Shown here one piece after another: positions 1 to 8,998 of a DNA stretch of 64,000 nt. The stretch is from positions 124,001-188,000 of the forward strand of contig NZ_JAFCNB010000002.1 in NCBI RefSeq assembly GCF_017896165.1, written 5' to 3'. Position 1 is the first letter of the stretch. The number at the start of each line of letters is the position of its first letter. A program made the position numbers and the translations under genes. Below the pieces are notes generated by a model. The model worked only from the letters and a program-made list of their open reading frames with translations. It searched no databases and was not told where the DNA came from. The DNA comes from Microbispora oryzae. GTDB taxonomy: Bacteria > Actinomycetota > Actinomycetes > Streptosporangiales > Streptosporangiaceae.

Positions 1-3000
1 TCTACGACGCCTCCCCCACGGGATTCTGGCCGGGCGAGGGATGCGGGATGGTCGCGCTGATGCGCGCCGACGACGCGCTGGCCACGGGAAGGCGCCCACT
101 CGCGGTCATCCGCGGATGGGGCATGTCGTCCGACGGACGCGGGGGGATCAGCAGGCCCGAGGCGGACGGGCAGGCGCTGGCGCTGCGCCGCGCCTATCAG
201 CGCGCCGGTTTCGGCCCAGAGACGGTCGGCTACTTCGAAGGCCACGGCACCGGGACGCCGGTGGGCGACGAGGCGGAACTGCGGGCCATGCGGGCCGTCC
301 GGGGCGAGCACCGCCGTCCCGCCTTCGTGGGGTCGGTGAAGGCCAACATCGGACACACGAAGGCGGCGGCCGGGGCGGCCGGCCTCATCAAGGCGGCGCT
401 CGCCGTGCACCACCAGATCATTCCGCCGACCACCGGGTCTCGCACGCCGCACGAACTGCTCGGCGGCGGCCTGGCGACGGCGGAACGGCCCATCCCCTGG
501 CCCGCCGGTCCGGTGCGGGCCGCGGTCAGCGCGATGGGCTTCGGCGGGATCAACACCCATCTGGTCATCGAGGCGGCCGAGCCGGTCCGCCGCGGCCGGT
601 TGTCCGCCGTACAGGAGCGGATGGCGCGGGCCCCGCTGGAGGAAGAGGTGTTCGCCGTGACCGCCGGCACCTCCGGCGAACTCGCCGGGAAGCTCCGGCG
701 GATCGCCGAACTCGCCGGCTCCATGTCCTTCGCCGAGCTCACCGACCTCGCCGCCGGCCTGGCCGGCGAGCCGCCCGGAGCCGAGAGAGTGGCCTTCACC
801 GCCCGCGACCCCGAACAACTCGCCCGCCGGGCCGGCCGGGCCGTCTCGATGGCCGGCCGCGACGCCGCCGAGTCCGGGATCTTCAGCGGCACCGGCCCGG
901 CCCGCAGGATCGGCCTGATGTTCACCGGCCAGGGCGGTCCCGCGCGCGGCGACGCCGGCGCGCTCGGGCGGATGTTCGACGAGGCGCGGCCCTATTTCAC
1001 CGGACCGGAGGGCACCGATACCGGAATCGTGCAGCCGGCCGTCTTCCGGGCCTCGATGGCCGCGCTGAGGTGGCTGGACAGCCTCGGGGTGACGGCGAGC
1101 GCCGCGCTGGGCCACAGCGTCGGCGAGATCGCCGCGCTCACCTGGGCCGGAGCCGTCGACGAGGACTCCGCGCTCGACCTGGTCGTCGAACGCGGCCGGA
1201 TCATGGAGGAGGTGGGGGCCGCCGGCACCGGCATGGTGTCCGTCGCCGCCCCAGCCGGCCGGGTCGCGGCCCTGATCGACGGCCTCGACCTGGTGGTCGC
1301 CGCGGACAACGGCGCCTCCACCGTCGTCGCCGGGCCGCTGACCTCGCTGGAGACCGCGCTGGGCCGGGCGGGCGCGGCGGGCCTGCCCGCCACGAGACTG
1401 CAGGTCAGCCACGCCTTCCACTCCCCCGCCGTACGGGAGTCCGTCGCACCGTTCACGGTCTGCCTGGACAAGACGCCGTTCGGCGCGCCCGTGGGACGGG
1501 TGTTCTCGACGGTGACCGGCGAGGAGCTGGACGCGAGCGCCGACCTGCGGCGGCACCTGGCCGAGCAGATCACCCGGCCGGTGCGATTCGGCCGGGCCCT
1601 GGAACTCCTGGCCGCCGAGTGCGACCTGCTCGTCGAGGTCGGCCCCGGCCGGTCGCTGGCCGGCCTGGCCGCCGCTCACCTTGCCACCGCTCATCTGGCC
1701 ACCGCTCATCTGGCCAGCGCTCATCTGGACGGTCACCCGGGCGCCGAGCCACCCGCGCGGCCCGCCCCGCCCGCGGTGTCCGTCAACGCCGGCGAGCGGA
1801 CCGGGCACGACCTGCTGGAGACCGCCGCCGCCCTCTTCGCCGCGGGTGCGGCCGACTCGCTGCAGCCCCTTTTCGGCCACCGCTTCCATCGCCCCTACGA
1901 CCTGAACCGGGAGCCGGCGTTCCTCACCAACCCGTGCGAGACGGCGCCGGAGCCCGAACCGGTCCGGCGCCCCGCCCCGGAGCGGAGGCAGGGCGGCGGC
2001 GCGGCGGGGGCCGTCCGCGACCTGGTCGCGGCCGCCCTGGAGCTGGAGCCTGACGCGATCGGCGACGACGACCGGCTCCTGGCCGATCTGCACATGAACT
2101 CGCTGCAGGTCATCCAGCTCGCCGTCGAGTCGGCGTCGGCGTGCGGGAAGGCCCTGCCCGCGGAGCTGCCCCGGATGGCGGAGGCCACGGTCGGCGACCT
2201 GATCGCCGCCGTCGAGGCGTTCCCACCGGCCCGCGAGCGGGAGCCCGACCGGCCGGAGTGGTTCCGGCTGTTCGCCGAGCACCGCCGGCCGGCCCGCCCG
2301 CCCGCGCCGGAAAGCCCGCCGGAGAGCCCGCGTGGGAACGCGCCGGAGAACGCGCTGGAGGCGCACCTCCCCGCCGTTCCCACGGACGCCGACGTGGCCG
2401 CGCTGATCGCCGCCGCACGGCGGGCGATCGGCGCCGGGAGGCCCCTGGTGGTCACCGACGAGGCCGACTGCGCGTCCGGGTTCGTCGCCGCGCTGCGCCA
2501 AGAACATCCGGAGCTGGACGCCCACTGGTTCGGGGTGGACCACGGCGGGCGGACGTACGCCGTCCACCACCTGCCGCTGCCCCCTGCCCGTGGTGAGGCG
2601 CCCCTCCGCCGCGGCGACGTGGTGCTCATCACCGGCGGCGGCAAGGGGATCGGGCTGCACGCCGGGCTCACCCTCGCCGGGGAATACGGAGTGCGGCTGG
2701 CGCTGCTCGGCCGGTCCGATCCCGCGGCCGACCCCGAGCTGGCCGGCGGCCTGGAGCGGCTGCGGGCCGCCGGGGTCGTCGCCGCGTACCGCTGCGCCGA
2801 CGTCACCGACGCGGACGCCGTCCGGCGGGCCGTGACCGAGCTCGCCGAGCTGCCCGAGCTCGGCCCGATCGCGGGCGTCGTGCACGCCGCCGGGGTCAAC
2901 CGTCCCGCTCGTTTCGGCGAGCTCACCGAGGACGACTTCGCCGAGCACGCCCGCGTCAAGTGCGAGGGCCTGACCAACGTGCTGGCCGCCGTTGATACCG

Positions 3001-4553
3001 GCCGGCTGCGCCTCGTGCTGGCGTACGGGTCGGTGATCGGACGGTTCGGGCTGGCCGGGGAGGCCCACTACGCGCTGGCCAACGGACGGCTCCAGGCCCT
3101 GGTCCGCGGCCTCGCCGGGGAGCTGCCCGCGGACTGCGTCACCGCCACGCTCGCCTGGACGGCCTGGACCGGGGCGGGGATGGCCGAACGGCTGGGCGTG
3201 GTCGGCCACCTCGCGGGCGCGGGCATCGGCACCCTGCCCGTGGACCGCGGGGCGGAGCTGCTGCTTGAGGCGATCGCGGCGCGGCCGGCCGGTGAGACGA
3301 TCGTCGTCAGCGGGCGGCTGCCGCAGCTCGACCGGGCCGAGGACGCCCGGCCGCGGCGATCGCTGCTCCACCGCGTTTTGAGCTACGTCCCCGGGGTCGA
3401 GCTGACGGCGGAGTGCGAGCTCGACCCGGCGAGCGGATACCTCGCCGATCATCGGCTCGACGGGGTGCGGCTGCTGCCGGCGGTCTGCGCTCTGGAGGTC
3501 ATGGCCCAGGCCGCGGACCTGCTGGGCACCCCGGCCCGCGCGATCACCGATGCGCGTTTCGACCGCCCGGTCATCGTGCCCGCCGAGGCGACCAGGACGC
3601 TGCGGATCCACGCCATCCGCCAGCCCGGCGGCGCCGTGGACGTCGACATCCGCAGCGCGGAGACCGACTTCGGCGCCGTGCACTTCGCCGGCCGGGTCGT
3701 CGCCGCGACGGCCGGTCCCCCCGACGTCGCCGTACCGGCCGGTGATCCCCCCGCTCACTCGGCGGCCGACCTCTACGGGCCGCTGTTCTTCCACGGGCCG
3801 GCGTTCCGGCGGCTGACCCGCTTCGAATCGCTCCTCCCCACCCGCTGCCGGGCCGTGCTGTCGGCGACCGCGGACGATCTGGGCATCGGCACGCCGGTGC
3901 TGGGGGACGCCGCCCTGCACGACGCGGCCATCCACGTGCTGCAGGCCTGCGTGCCGCATCGGCGGCTGCTGCCGGTCGGCTGCGATCGCTTCGAGTCGCA
4001 CGGCGACCCGGCCGGATCCACCGAAGTGATCATGGAGGCGGTGGAGCGGTCTCAGCACGGCACCGAGTACGTCTACGACGTCGTCGCGCGATCCGCGGAC
4101 GGGCGGCCGGTGTTCAGCTGGACCGGGCTGCGGTTGCTCGACACAGGGCCGCTGCGCATGGACGCCATGCCCCCGCTGCTGACCGGCCCCTACCTGGAAC
4201 GGGTCGTCGGGGCCCTGTGCCCGGGGGCGTCGGCCGTGACCGACGAGTGGCTGGAGCTGGGCGAGCCGCCCATCGCGCCCGAGCCGGAGTGGGCCCGGCA
4301 GGCCGAGCAGCTGGCACGGCTGACGGGAGAGCCGCGCGCCGTGCTCGACTCCCGGATGCGTACGGCGCACCGCTGCCTGGCCGGAGCCAGTCGGGCCGTG
4401 CCGCTCCAGGTCGAGGCGGCCTACGAGCACGGCTGGATCAAGCTGACCGGCCCGTCCGGCCTGGCGGTCCTGTCCGGCCTGCTCACCCTGAACAGTTCCG
4501 ACGGCCCGCCCCGATCCATGGTCGTCGCCGTCCTCACCCAGGAAACGCGATGA
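1..4553 (+). CDS. pksE: Iterative type I PKS, enediyne PksE type (5' truncated by window)
   Basis: Polyketide synthase that would build a polyene chain by iterative use of one module. The frame is open from base 3, so the N-terminal half of the ketosynthase lies outside the window. In order I see the KS C-terminal half with the two catalytic His motifs HGTGT (about 243-257) and NIGHTK (about 349); an acyltransferase with GHSVGE (1110-1127); an ACP with the attachment Ser in LHMNSLQV (2100-2102); a ketoreductase with GGGKGIG (about 2634) and Tyr in EAHYALAN; and a double hot-dog dehydratase with DHRLDG (His 3450-3452) and GDAALHDAAIH. This KS-AT-ACP-KR-DH order and the following thioesterase gene are typical of enediyne PksE. 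Oddly, only about 120 residues follow the DH. The usual C-terminal phosphopantetheinyl transferase domain looks cut down and I find no WxxKEAxxK motif. A short (AHLAT)n repeat lies between AT and ACP. Confidence 0.9.
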   Translation, partial: YDASPTGFWPGEGCGMVALMRADDALATGRRPLAVIRGWGMSSDGRGGISRPEADGQALALRRAYQRAGFGPETVGYFEGHGTGTPVGDEAELRAMRAVRGEHRRPAFVGSVKANIGHTKAAAGAAGLIKAALAVHHQIIPPTTGSRTPHELLGGGLATAERPIPWPAGPVRAAVSAMGFGGINTHLVIEAAEPVRRGRLSAVQERMARAPLEEEVFAVTAGTSGELAGKLRRIAELAGSMSFAELTDLAAGLAGEPPGAERVAFTARDPEQLARRAGRAVSMAGRDAAESGIFSGTGPARRIGLMFTGQGGPARGDAGALGRMFDEARPYFTGPEGTDTGIVQPAVFRASMAALRWLDSLGVTASAALGHSVGEIAALTWAGAVDEDSALDLVVERGRIMEEVGAAGTGMVSVAAPAGRVAALIDGLDLVVAADNGASTVVAGPLTSLETALGRAGAAGLPATRLQVSHAFHSPAVRESVAPFTVCLDKTPFGAPVGRVFSTVTGEELDASADLRRHLAEQITRPVRFGRALELLAAECDLLVEVGPGRSLAGLAAAHLATAHLATAHLASAHLDGHPGAEPPARPAPPAVSVNAGERTGHDLLETAAALFAAGAADSLQPLFGHRFHRPYDLNREPAFLTNPCETAPEPEPVRRPAPERRQGGGAAGAVRDLVAAALELEPDAIGDDDRLLADLHMNSLQVIQLAVESASACGKALPAELPRMAEATVGDLIAAVEAFPPAREREPDRPEWFRLFAEHRRPARPPAPESPPESPRGNAPENALEAHLPAVPTDADVAALIAAARRAIGAGRPLVVTDEADCASGFVAALRQEHPELDAHWFGVDHGGRTYAVHHLPLPPARGEAPLRRGDVVLITGGGKGIGLHAGLTLAGEYGVRLALLGRSDPAADPELAGGLERLRAAGVVAAYRCADVTDADAVRRAVTELAELPELGPIAGVVHAAGVNRPARFGELTEDDFAEHARVKCEGLTNVLAAVDTGRLRLVLAYGSVIGRFGLAGEAHYALANGRLQALVRGLAGELPADCVTATLAWTAWTGAGMAERLGVVGHLAGAGIGTLPVDRGAELLLEAIAARPAGETIVVSGRLPQLDRAEDARPRRSLLHRVLSYVPGVELTAECELDPASGYLADHRLDGVRLLPAVCALEVMAQAADLLGTPARAITDARFDRPVIVPAEATRTLRIHAIRQPGGAVDVDIRSAETDFGAVHFAGRVVAATAGPPDVAVPAGDPPAHSAADLYGPLFFHGPAFRRLTRFESLLPTRCRAVLSATADDLGIGTPVLGDAALHDAAIHVLQACVPHRRLLPVGCDRFESHGDPAGSTEVIMEAVERSQHGTEYVYDVVARSADGRPVFSWTGLRLLDTGPLRMDAMPPLLTGPYLERVVGALCPGASAVTDEWLELGEPPIAPEPEWARQAEQLARLTGEPRAVLDSRMRTAHRCLAGASRAVPLQVEAAYEHGWIKLTGPSGLAVLSGLLTLNSSDGPPRSMVVAVLTQETR

Positions 4554-4990
4554 ACCCCTACTACGAACACCGTCAGGTCGTGACCTTCGCCGACACCAAC
4601 GTCGTCGGGAACGTCTACTTCACCCACTACTTCGAATGGCAGGGCCGCTGCCGGGAACGATTCCTGGCCGACCAGGCGCCGGAGGTCCTCCAGGCGCTCG
4701 CCGGCGACCTCGTCCTGGTCACCGTCGACTGCTCGTGCGAGTTCTTCGCCGAGCTGTACGCCCTGGACGAGGTGTCGATCCGCATGTCCCTGGGCGGTGT
4801 CGACGACAACCGGGTGACCATGGACTTCGGCTACTACCGGGTGGGCGCCGGCCCGGCCCGGCTGGTCGCGCGCGGGCGGCAGACGATCGCGTGCCTGCGG
4901 CGCGGCCCCGGCGGGGCCCTCGTCCCGGTCGAGATCCCCGGCCCGCTCAGGCGGGCGCTCGACCGCTACTCCCCCGTCGCGGCAGCCTAG
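4550..4990 (+). CDS. Enediyne-type hot-dog thioesterase (CalE7/SgcE10/DynE7 family)
   Basis: A 146-residue hot-dog thioesterase that should hydrolyse the finished polyketide chain from the PKS ACP. The N-terminus reads YYEHRQVVTFADTNVVGNVY followed by WQGRCRE, the hallmark of the enediyne thioesterases CalE7, SgcE10 and DynE7. In this group the acidic residue of ordinary 4-hydroxybenzoyl-CoA thioesterases is replaced by Asn (here N17 in DTNVVGN). The ATG overlaps the PKS stop codon (ATGA), so the two are translationally coupled, as expected for a synthase and its dedicated thioesterase. The family call is firm. Whether the product is a true enediyne, or a linear polyene, cannot be told without the cluster genes upstream of the window. 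Confidence 0.93.
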   Translation: MNPYYEHRQVVTFADTNVVGNVYFTHYFEWQGRCRERFLADQAPEVLQALAGDLVLVTVDCSCEFFAELYALDEVSIRMSLGGVDDNRVTMDFGYYRVGAGPARLVARGRQTIACLRRGPGGALVPVEIPGPLRRALDRYSPVAAA

Positions 4991-5002
4991 GAGGGCCGAT
5001 CT

Positions 5003-5662
5003 GTGGATCTGCGGATCGGGATCATCGGATGCGGGCGGATGGGCACGGCGCTGGCCCGGCTCGCCGACCTGCACGGGATGCCGCTGCTGCTCGCCAACCG
5101 GACCCCCGCGCGGGCCGCCGCGCTCGCCGCCGGCCTGTCCCGCGCGCGGGCCGTCACACCGGAGCGGGTCGCCGCCGAGTCGGATCTGACCATTCTGGCC
5201 ACCCCGATCGACGCCACCTGCCGCGACCTTTCCCCCCGGCTACGCCACGGACGCTCGGTGATCGTCGACGTCTCCAATCCCTGTTTCGACCAGCCGGCCG
5301 TCCCCGGATACCGCTCGGCGGCCCAGCGGATCGCCGCGGCGCTGCCCGGCCGCACCGTCGTGAAGGCCCTCAACTGCCTGTCCGCCCGGTGGATCACCGC
5401 GTACGTCCGGGCGCCGGTGACGATCCCCCCGACCGTTCCCATCGCGGGGGACGACCCCGCCGCCAAACTGCTGGTCGCCGAGTTCTGCTCGGCGCTGGGC
5501 TTCGACACCGCCGACGCCGGGCCGCTGGCCAACAGCCGGTGCGTCGAGAGCCTCACCGAGCTGCTGCTGTGCATCGACGCCGATTCGATCGCCGTGCGGC
5601 TCGTCCCCGCGGCCACCATGGCCGAAGCGTCCGCCACCGGAGTGTTCGACGTGAGGAGCTGA
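5003..5662 (+). CDS. NADPH-dependent F420 reductase-like oxidoreductase
   Basis: A 219-residue protein beginning at GTG 5003, with an AGGAGG ribosome site overlapping the previous stop. The N-terminus has a Rossmann dinucleotide motif (GIIGCGRMG), followed by a middle motif VDVSNP and a region VVKALNCLSARWI, the layout of the F420H2:NADP+ oxidoreductase (Fno) family. Proteins of this family move hydride between NADP and deazaflavin F420. Family members in biosynthetic clusters are sometimes repurposed, so the natural substrate is inferred only at family level. The position 12 bp after the thioesterase, in what looks like a single operon, suggests a role in tailoring or in supplying reduced cofactor for the polyketide pathway. 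Confidence 0.75.
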   Translation: MDLRIGIIGCGRMGTALARLADLHGMPLLLANRTPARAAALAAGLSRARAVTPERVAAESDLTILATPIDATCRDLSPRLRHGRSVIVDVSNPCFDQPAVPGYRSAAQRIAAALPGRTVVKALNCLSARWITAYVRAPVTIPPTVPIAGDDPAAKLLVAEFCSALGFDTADAGPLANSRCVESLTELLLCIDADSIAVRLVPAATMAEASATGVFDVRS

Positions 5663-5665
5663 CCG

Positions 5666-6208
5666 ATGTCCGTCCCCATCACCAGCCGGGTGCGTCTCAA
5701 CGAACGGCACCACAAGGCCGCCCTCAGCGTCTTCCTTTTCGTCGTCATCGCCCATTGGGCGGAACACGTCGCGCAGGCGGTCCAGATCTACGCGCTCGGC
5801 TGGCCGATCCCCGAGGCGCGCGGGGTGCTCGGGCTGCCGTTCCCCTGGCTCGTCACCTCGGAGTGGATGCACTACGGCTACGCCCTGCTCATGCTCATCG
5901 GGCTGATCCTGCTGCGGAAGGGCTTCACCGGCCGATCGCGGACCTGGTGGAACATCGCGCTCGCCATCCAGTTCTGGCACCACATCGAGCACCTGCTCCT
6001 GCTGGTCCAGGCGATGTCGGGCCTGCACCTGGCCGGACGGCCCGTACCGACCAGCGTCATCCAGCTCCTCGTGCCCCGCGTCGAGCTGCACCTCTTCTAC
6101 AACACGATCGTCACCATCCCGATGGTCGTCGCGATGCTGCTGCACCGAAGGCCACGCGAGACCGAGCTCGCCGTCATGCGCTGCGGCTGCGCGCTCAGGA
6201 CGGCGTGA
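5666..6208 (+). CDS. Small polytopic membrane protein with conserved His motifs
   Basis: A 180-residue integral membrane protein starting 3 bp after the preceding stop. I count four or five hydrophobic segments (roughly residues 19-38, 58-80, 90-112 and 130-155). Histidines cluster in motifs HWAEH (about residues 28-32) and WHHIEH (about 106-111), plus ELHLFY near the third loop. Such paired His motifs at membrane borders resemble the metal-binding boxes of membrane desaturases and hydroxylases, but the spacing does not match a family I can name, so no reaction is assigned. Its place inside the PKS operon suggests it acts on, transports or protects against the polyketide. Confidence 0.7.
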   Translation: MSVPITSRVRLNERHHKAALSVFLFVVIAHWAEHVAQAVQIYALGWPIPEARGVLGLPFPWLVTSEWMHYGYALLMLIGLILLRKGFTGRSRTWWNIALAIQFWHHIEHLLLLVQAMSGLHLAGRPVPTSVIQLLVPRVELHLFYNTIVTIPMVVAMLLHRRPRETELAVMRCGCALRTA

Positions 6209-6228
6209 GAAGCGGGGGTGACAAGACC

Positions 6229-6732
6229 ATGGCCCGCAGACGCCCGTTCTCGCCGCTGACCGTCGTCCTCCTGCTCGTCTGCGCTCTCCTGCTGTCCTGG
6301 ACGGCCCCCGCGCTCGGCCCGGCGCTGCGGCTCGCCGCCGGCGACGGCCGGCCCGGCGTCTTCACCGCGCGGCGCCTGGACTGCGTACGGCACCCCGGCC
6401 ACGAGAGCTGCGCGTGGACGGGCGAGTTCCGCTCCCGCGACGGCGTCGTCCTGCGGACGGGAGTGGCCCTCGCCGGCAGCGGCCGGACGACCCACCACGC
6501 GGGTCAGCGGACCGATGCGGTGGACGTCGGGATGGCCAACCGGGTCTATGGGCCGGACGGCTCGAACGAATGGATCTTCACCGTGTTCCTGTTCCTGGCG
6601 GTGCTGGGGCTCCTGGCCTTCGCCGTCGCGCCCGTGCTCGGGGCGATCCGCCGGCGACTGGCCGCCAGGGCTACTCCCACCCGCGTTTCCGCAGGTGAAG
6701 ACAGACCAGGAGTTCATCTAACCGAAACCTGA
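6229..6732 (+). CDS. Two-TM membrane protein of the PKS operon, unknown function
   Basis: A 167-residue protein, ATG at 6229, about 20 bp after the previous gene. It has an N-terminal hydrophobic segment (residues about 8-27), an external domain of about 85 residues containing two Cys in DCVRHPGHESC that could form a disulfide, then a second membrane segment (about 118-142) and a basic cytoplasmic tail. I do not recognise a family. The topology is that of a small membrane-anchored sensor or accessory protein. It is the last gene of the collinear block that starts with the PKS; no hairpin terminator is obvious after it. Confidence 0.65.
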   Translation: MARRRPFSPLTVVLLLVCALLLSWTAPALGPALRLAAGDGRPGVFTARRLDCVRHPGHESCAWTGEFRSRDGVVLRTGVALAGSGRTTHHAGQRTDAVDVGMANRVYGPDGSNEWIFTVFLFLAVLGLLAFAVAPVLGAIRRRLAARATPTRVSAGEDRPGVHLTET

Positions 6733-6752
6733 AGGGCGGCAGTGTCGGATAG

Positions 6753-8993
6753 AGTCCCGCCATCTTCGACTACGTTGACCCCTTCATCGGCACAGCGGCG
6801 ACCGACCTGCCTCAACCGCACGGTCTCGCCGCGACTTGGTGGTGGCCGAAGCCCCAGGTGGGCAACACCCATCCGGGTGCCACGTCACCGCTGGGCATGG
6901 TCTCCGCCTGCGCCTACTCCGGCGCGTACCCGACCGGATACGGGCGGTACGCGAAGAACACCGAGGGCGTGCCCGAGGAGATGTTCGAGCGGCTGCAGGC
7001 GTCCGGGTTCACCCACTTCCAGCAGTCCGGCACCGGCGCCATCCGCAAGTACTACAACTACGTCCGGGTCACCCCGATGGTGCAGCCGCTCGATGTGCTG
7101 GGAGAGGCGTGGCCGCTGCGCGGCGAGGTGGCGGAGCCGGGCTACTACGCGGCCACCCTCGACACCGGGGTGCACTGCGAGCTCACCGTGGGCACCAAGG
7201 TCGCCGTCCACCGGTACACGTTCCCGGAGCACAGGAGCGCCCGCGTGGTGATCGACCTGTCCTGCGGGGGCCTGGCCATCGAGCTGGGCCGCACCGTCCC
7301 GCTGCGGGCGCAGGTGGAGAGCATGGGCCACGGCCGCGCCCAGGGCACCGTGGTGATGGAGGGCGTCCCGCTGTCGGTCTACCTGGAGGTCGACAGCCCC
7401 GGCTGGCGCCAGATGCTCTGGTACGACCGGCGGCTCGTCGACGGCGGCACCCGCCTCGACTTCGACAGCATCCGGCACACCACGCTGCGGCCCTTCGGCA
7501 TGTTGTTCATGGGCCCGGCCGTCGCGGGGCAGACCGTCGAGGTGCGGCTCGGGTTCTCGCTGCGCGGATGCGACCAGGCCCGGCGCAACCTGGAGGCGGA
7601 GTGCGGGCAGGCGCGGCCGGCGTTCGACACGGTGCGCTCCGCCGCCCGGGTCCGCTGGACCGACCACCTCGACCGGGTCCAGGTCGAGGGGGGCACACCG
7701 GCCCGCCGCGGCGTGTTCGCCACGGCGCTCTACCATTCGCTGATCAAGCCGTGCTTCGGCGACGACGAGAGCCCGTTCTGGCCGACCCCCGGGCCGTACG
7801 CGTTCGACGTGTGCACCATGTGGGACATCTACAAGACGCAGTTGCCGCTGCTCTCCGCCATCGTCCCCGACCGGGCCCTCGACCTGCTGGAGTCGCTCAT
7901 CCGGGTCTGCGAGGAGGAGGGCAACTTCCCGGTCGGATACCGGATGGCCCGCGGCGCCGACCGGTTCTTCCGCCAGGCCAGCGCGCTCGCGCACACCGCG
8001 CTCGCGGACGCCCACGCGCTCGGCCGGACGGGCCTCGACTGGAACTGGGCGCTCGTCCACATGGTCGACGACCTGCGCCGTCTCTACGGCGAGGACTTCT
8101 TCGAGCACGGTGTGGTGCATCCGATCACCCACACGCTGGACCTCGCCTACGGCCACCACTGCACGGCCCAGGTCGCGCGGGCGCTCAACGACCGGCGCCT
8201 GGCCGCCGACCTGGAGAACCGCAGCCATCAGTGGTCGAACGCCTTCGACCCGAACACGGGACTGCTGCGCGACTCGGAGTTCTACGAGGGCGGCAAGTGG
8301 AACTACTCGTTCCGGCTGCTGCACGACATGGCCGCGCGGATCTCCCTGGCCGGCGGCGACACCGGGTTCATCGACAAGCTCGACCGGTTCTTCGGCTTCG
8401 GCGCCGCGCCCGTGAAACAGCCCGGCCTGCGTCCGCAGCCGGCGGAGATGGCGGCCGGATACGCGCTGAACCGCTTCGAGGGGCTGAACAACGAGCCCGA
8501 CATGGAGGCGCCCTGGGCGTATCACTACGCGGGCCGGCCCGACCGCACGGCCGAGGTGGTGCACGCCGCGCTGACCTGGCAGTTCGGCACCGGTCCCGGC
8601 GGGCTGCCCGGCAACGACGACTCCGGCGGCCTGAGCTCGTGGTACATCTGGGCGTCACTCGGGCTGTTCCCGATCGCCGGGCAGAGCCTCTTCCTGATCA
8701 ACGCGCCCGCGTTCGCCAGGTCCGTGCTCCGCGCCGGAGACAACGAGTTCGTCATCGAGACCAGCGGGCACCGCGAGACGCCGATCGGCGTCGACGGCAT
8801 CGAGCGTGATCCCTCCCCGCAGTACGTGCAGTCGGCGACCCTCAACGGCGAACCTCTGCACGCGACGCACCTGAGTGCCGCCACGGTGCACCGCGGCGGC
8901 CTGCTGCACCTGCGACTGGGCCCAGAGCCTTCCACGTGGGGACGGGCGATCCGTCCGCCGTCCCTTTCCGATCCACCCGCCACACCGGAGTAA
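6753..8993 (+). CDS. GH92 alpha-1,2-mannosidase (start uncertain)
   Basis: Glycoside hydrolase family 92 enzyme that removes alpha-linked mannose from glycans. Diagnostic motifs are GNTHPGAT near the N-terminus, TMWDIYKTQLPLL mid-protein, NEPDMEAPWAYHYAG and GNDDSGGLSSWYIWASLGLFP split over the C-terminal catalytic half. The first good start codon in frame is GTG 6858, but the conserved family N-terminus DYVDPFIGT is encoded upstream at about 6768-6794 in the same frame, back to a TAG at 6750-6752. No ATG, GTG or TTG lies between that stop and 6858. Either the protein starts at a rare codon (ATC 6762), or a GTG at 6742 with a good ribosome site is joined by a one-base frameshift near 6757-6761. 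I therefore mark the CDS from 6753. No signal peptide is seen, suggesting a cytoplasmic enzyme. Confidence 0.85.
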   Translation, partial: SPAIFDYVDPFIGTAATDLPQPHGLAATWWWPKPQVGNTHPGATSPLGMVSACAYSGAYPTGYGRYAKNTEGVPEEMFERLQASGFTHFQQSGTGAIRKYYNYVRVTPMVQPLDVLGEAWPLRGEVAEPGYYAATLDTGVHCELTVGTKVAVHRYTFPEHRSARVVIDLSCGGLAIELGRTVPLRAQVESMGHGRAQGTVVMEGVPLSVYLEVDSPGWRQMLWYDRRLVDGGTRLDFDSIRHTTLRPFGMLFMGPAVAGQTVEVRLGFSLRGCDQARRNLEAECGQARPAFDTVRSAARVRWTDHLDRVQVEGGTPARRGVFATALYHSLIKPCFGDDESPFWPTPGPYAFDVCTMWDIYKTQLPLLSAIVPDRALDLLESLIRVCEEEGNFPVGYRMARGADRFFRQASALAHTALADAHALGRTGLDWNWALVHMVDDLRRLYGEDFFEHGVVHPITHTLDLAYGHHCTAQVARALNDRRLAADLENRSHQWSNAFDPNTGLLRDSEFYEGGKWNYSFRLLHDMAARISLAGGDTGFIDKLDRFFGFGAAPVKQPGLRPQPAEMAAGYALNRFEGLNNEPDMEAPWAYHYAGRPDRTAEVVHAALTWQFGTGPGGLPGNDDSGGLSSWYIWASLGLFPIAGQSLFLINAPAFARSVLRAGDNEFVIETSGHRETPIGVDGIERDPSPQYVQSATLNGEPLHATHLSAATVHRGGLLHLRLGPEPSTWGRAIRPPSLSDPPATPE

Positions 8994-8998
8994 GCGTG

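Noticed and set aside
6742-7251. Plus-strand frame starting at a good ribosome site before the GH92 gene
   Set aside because: Only its first codons are plausible as the GH92 start; beyond about 6760 the Pro/Arg/Ser-rich translation is a shadow of the GH92 frame.
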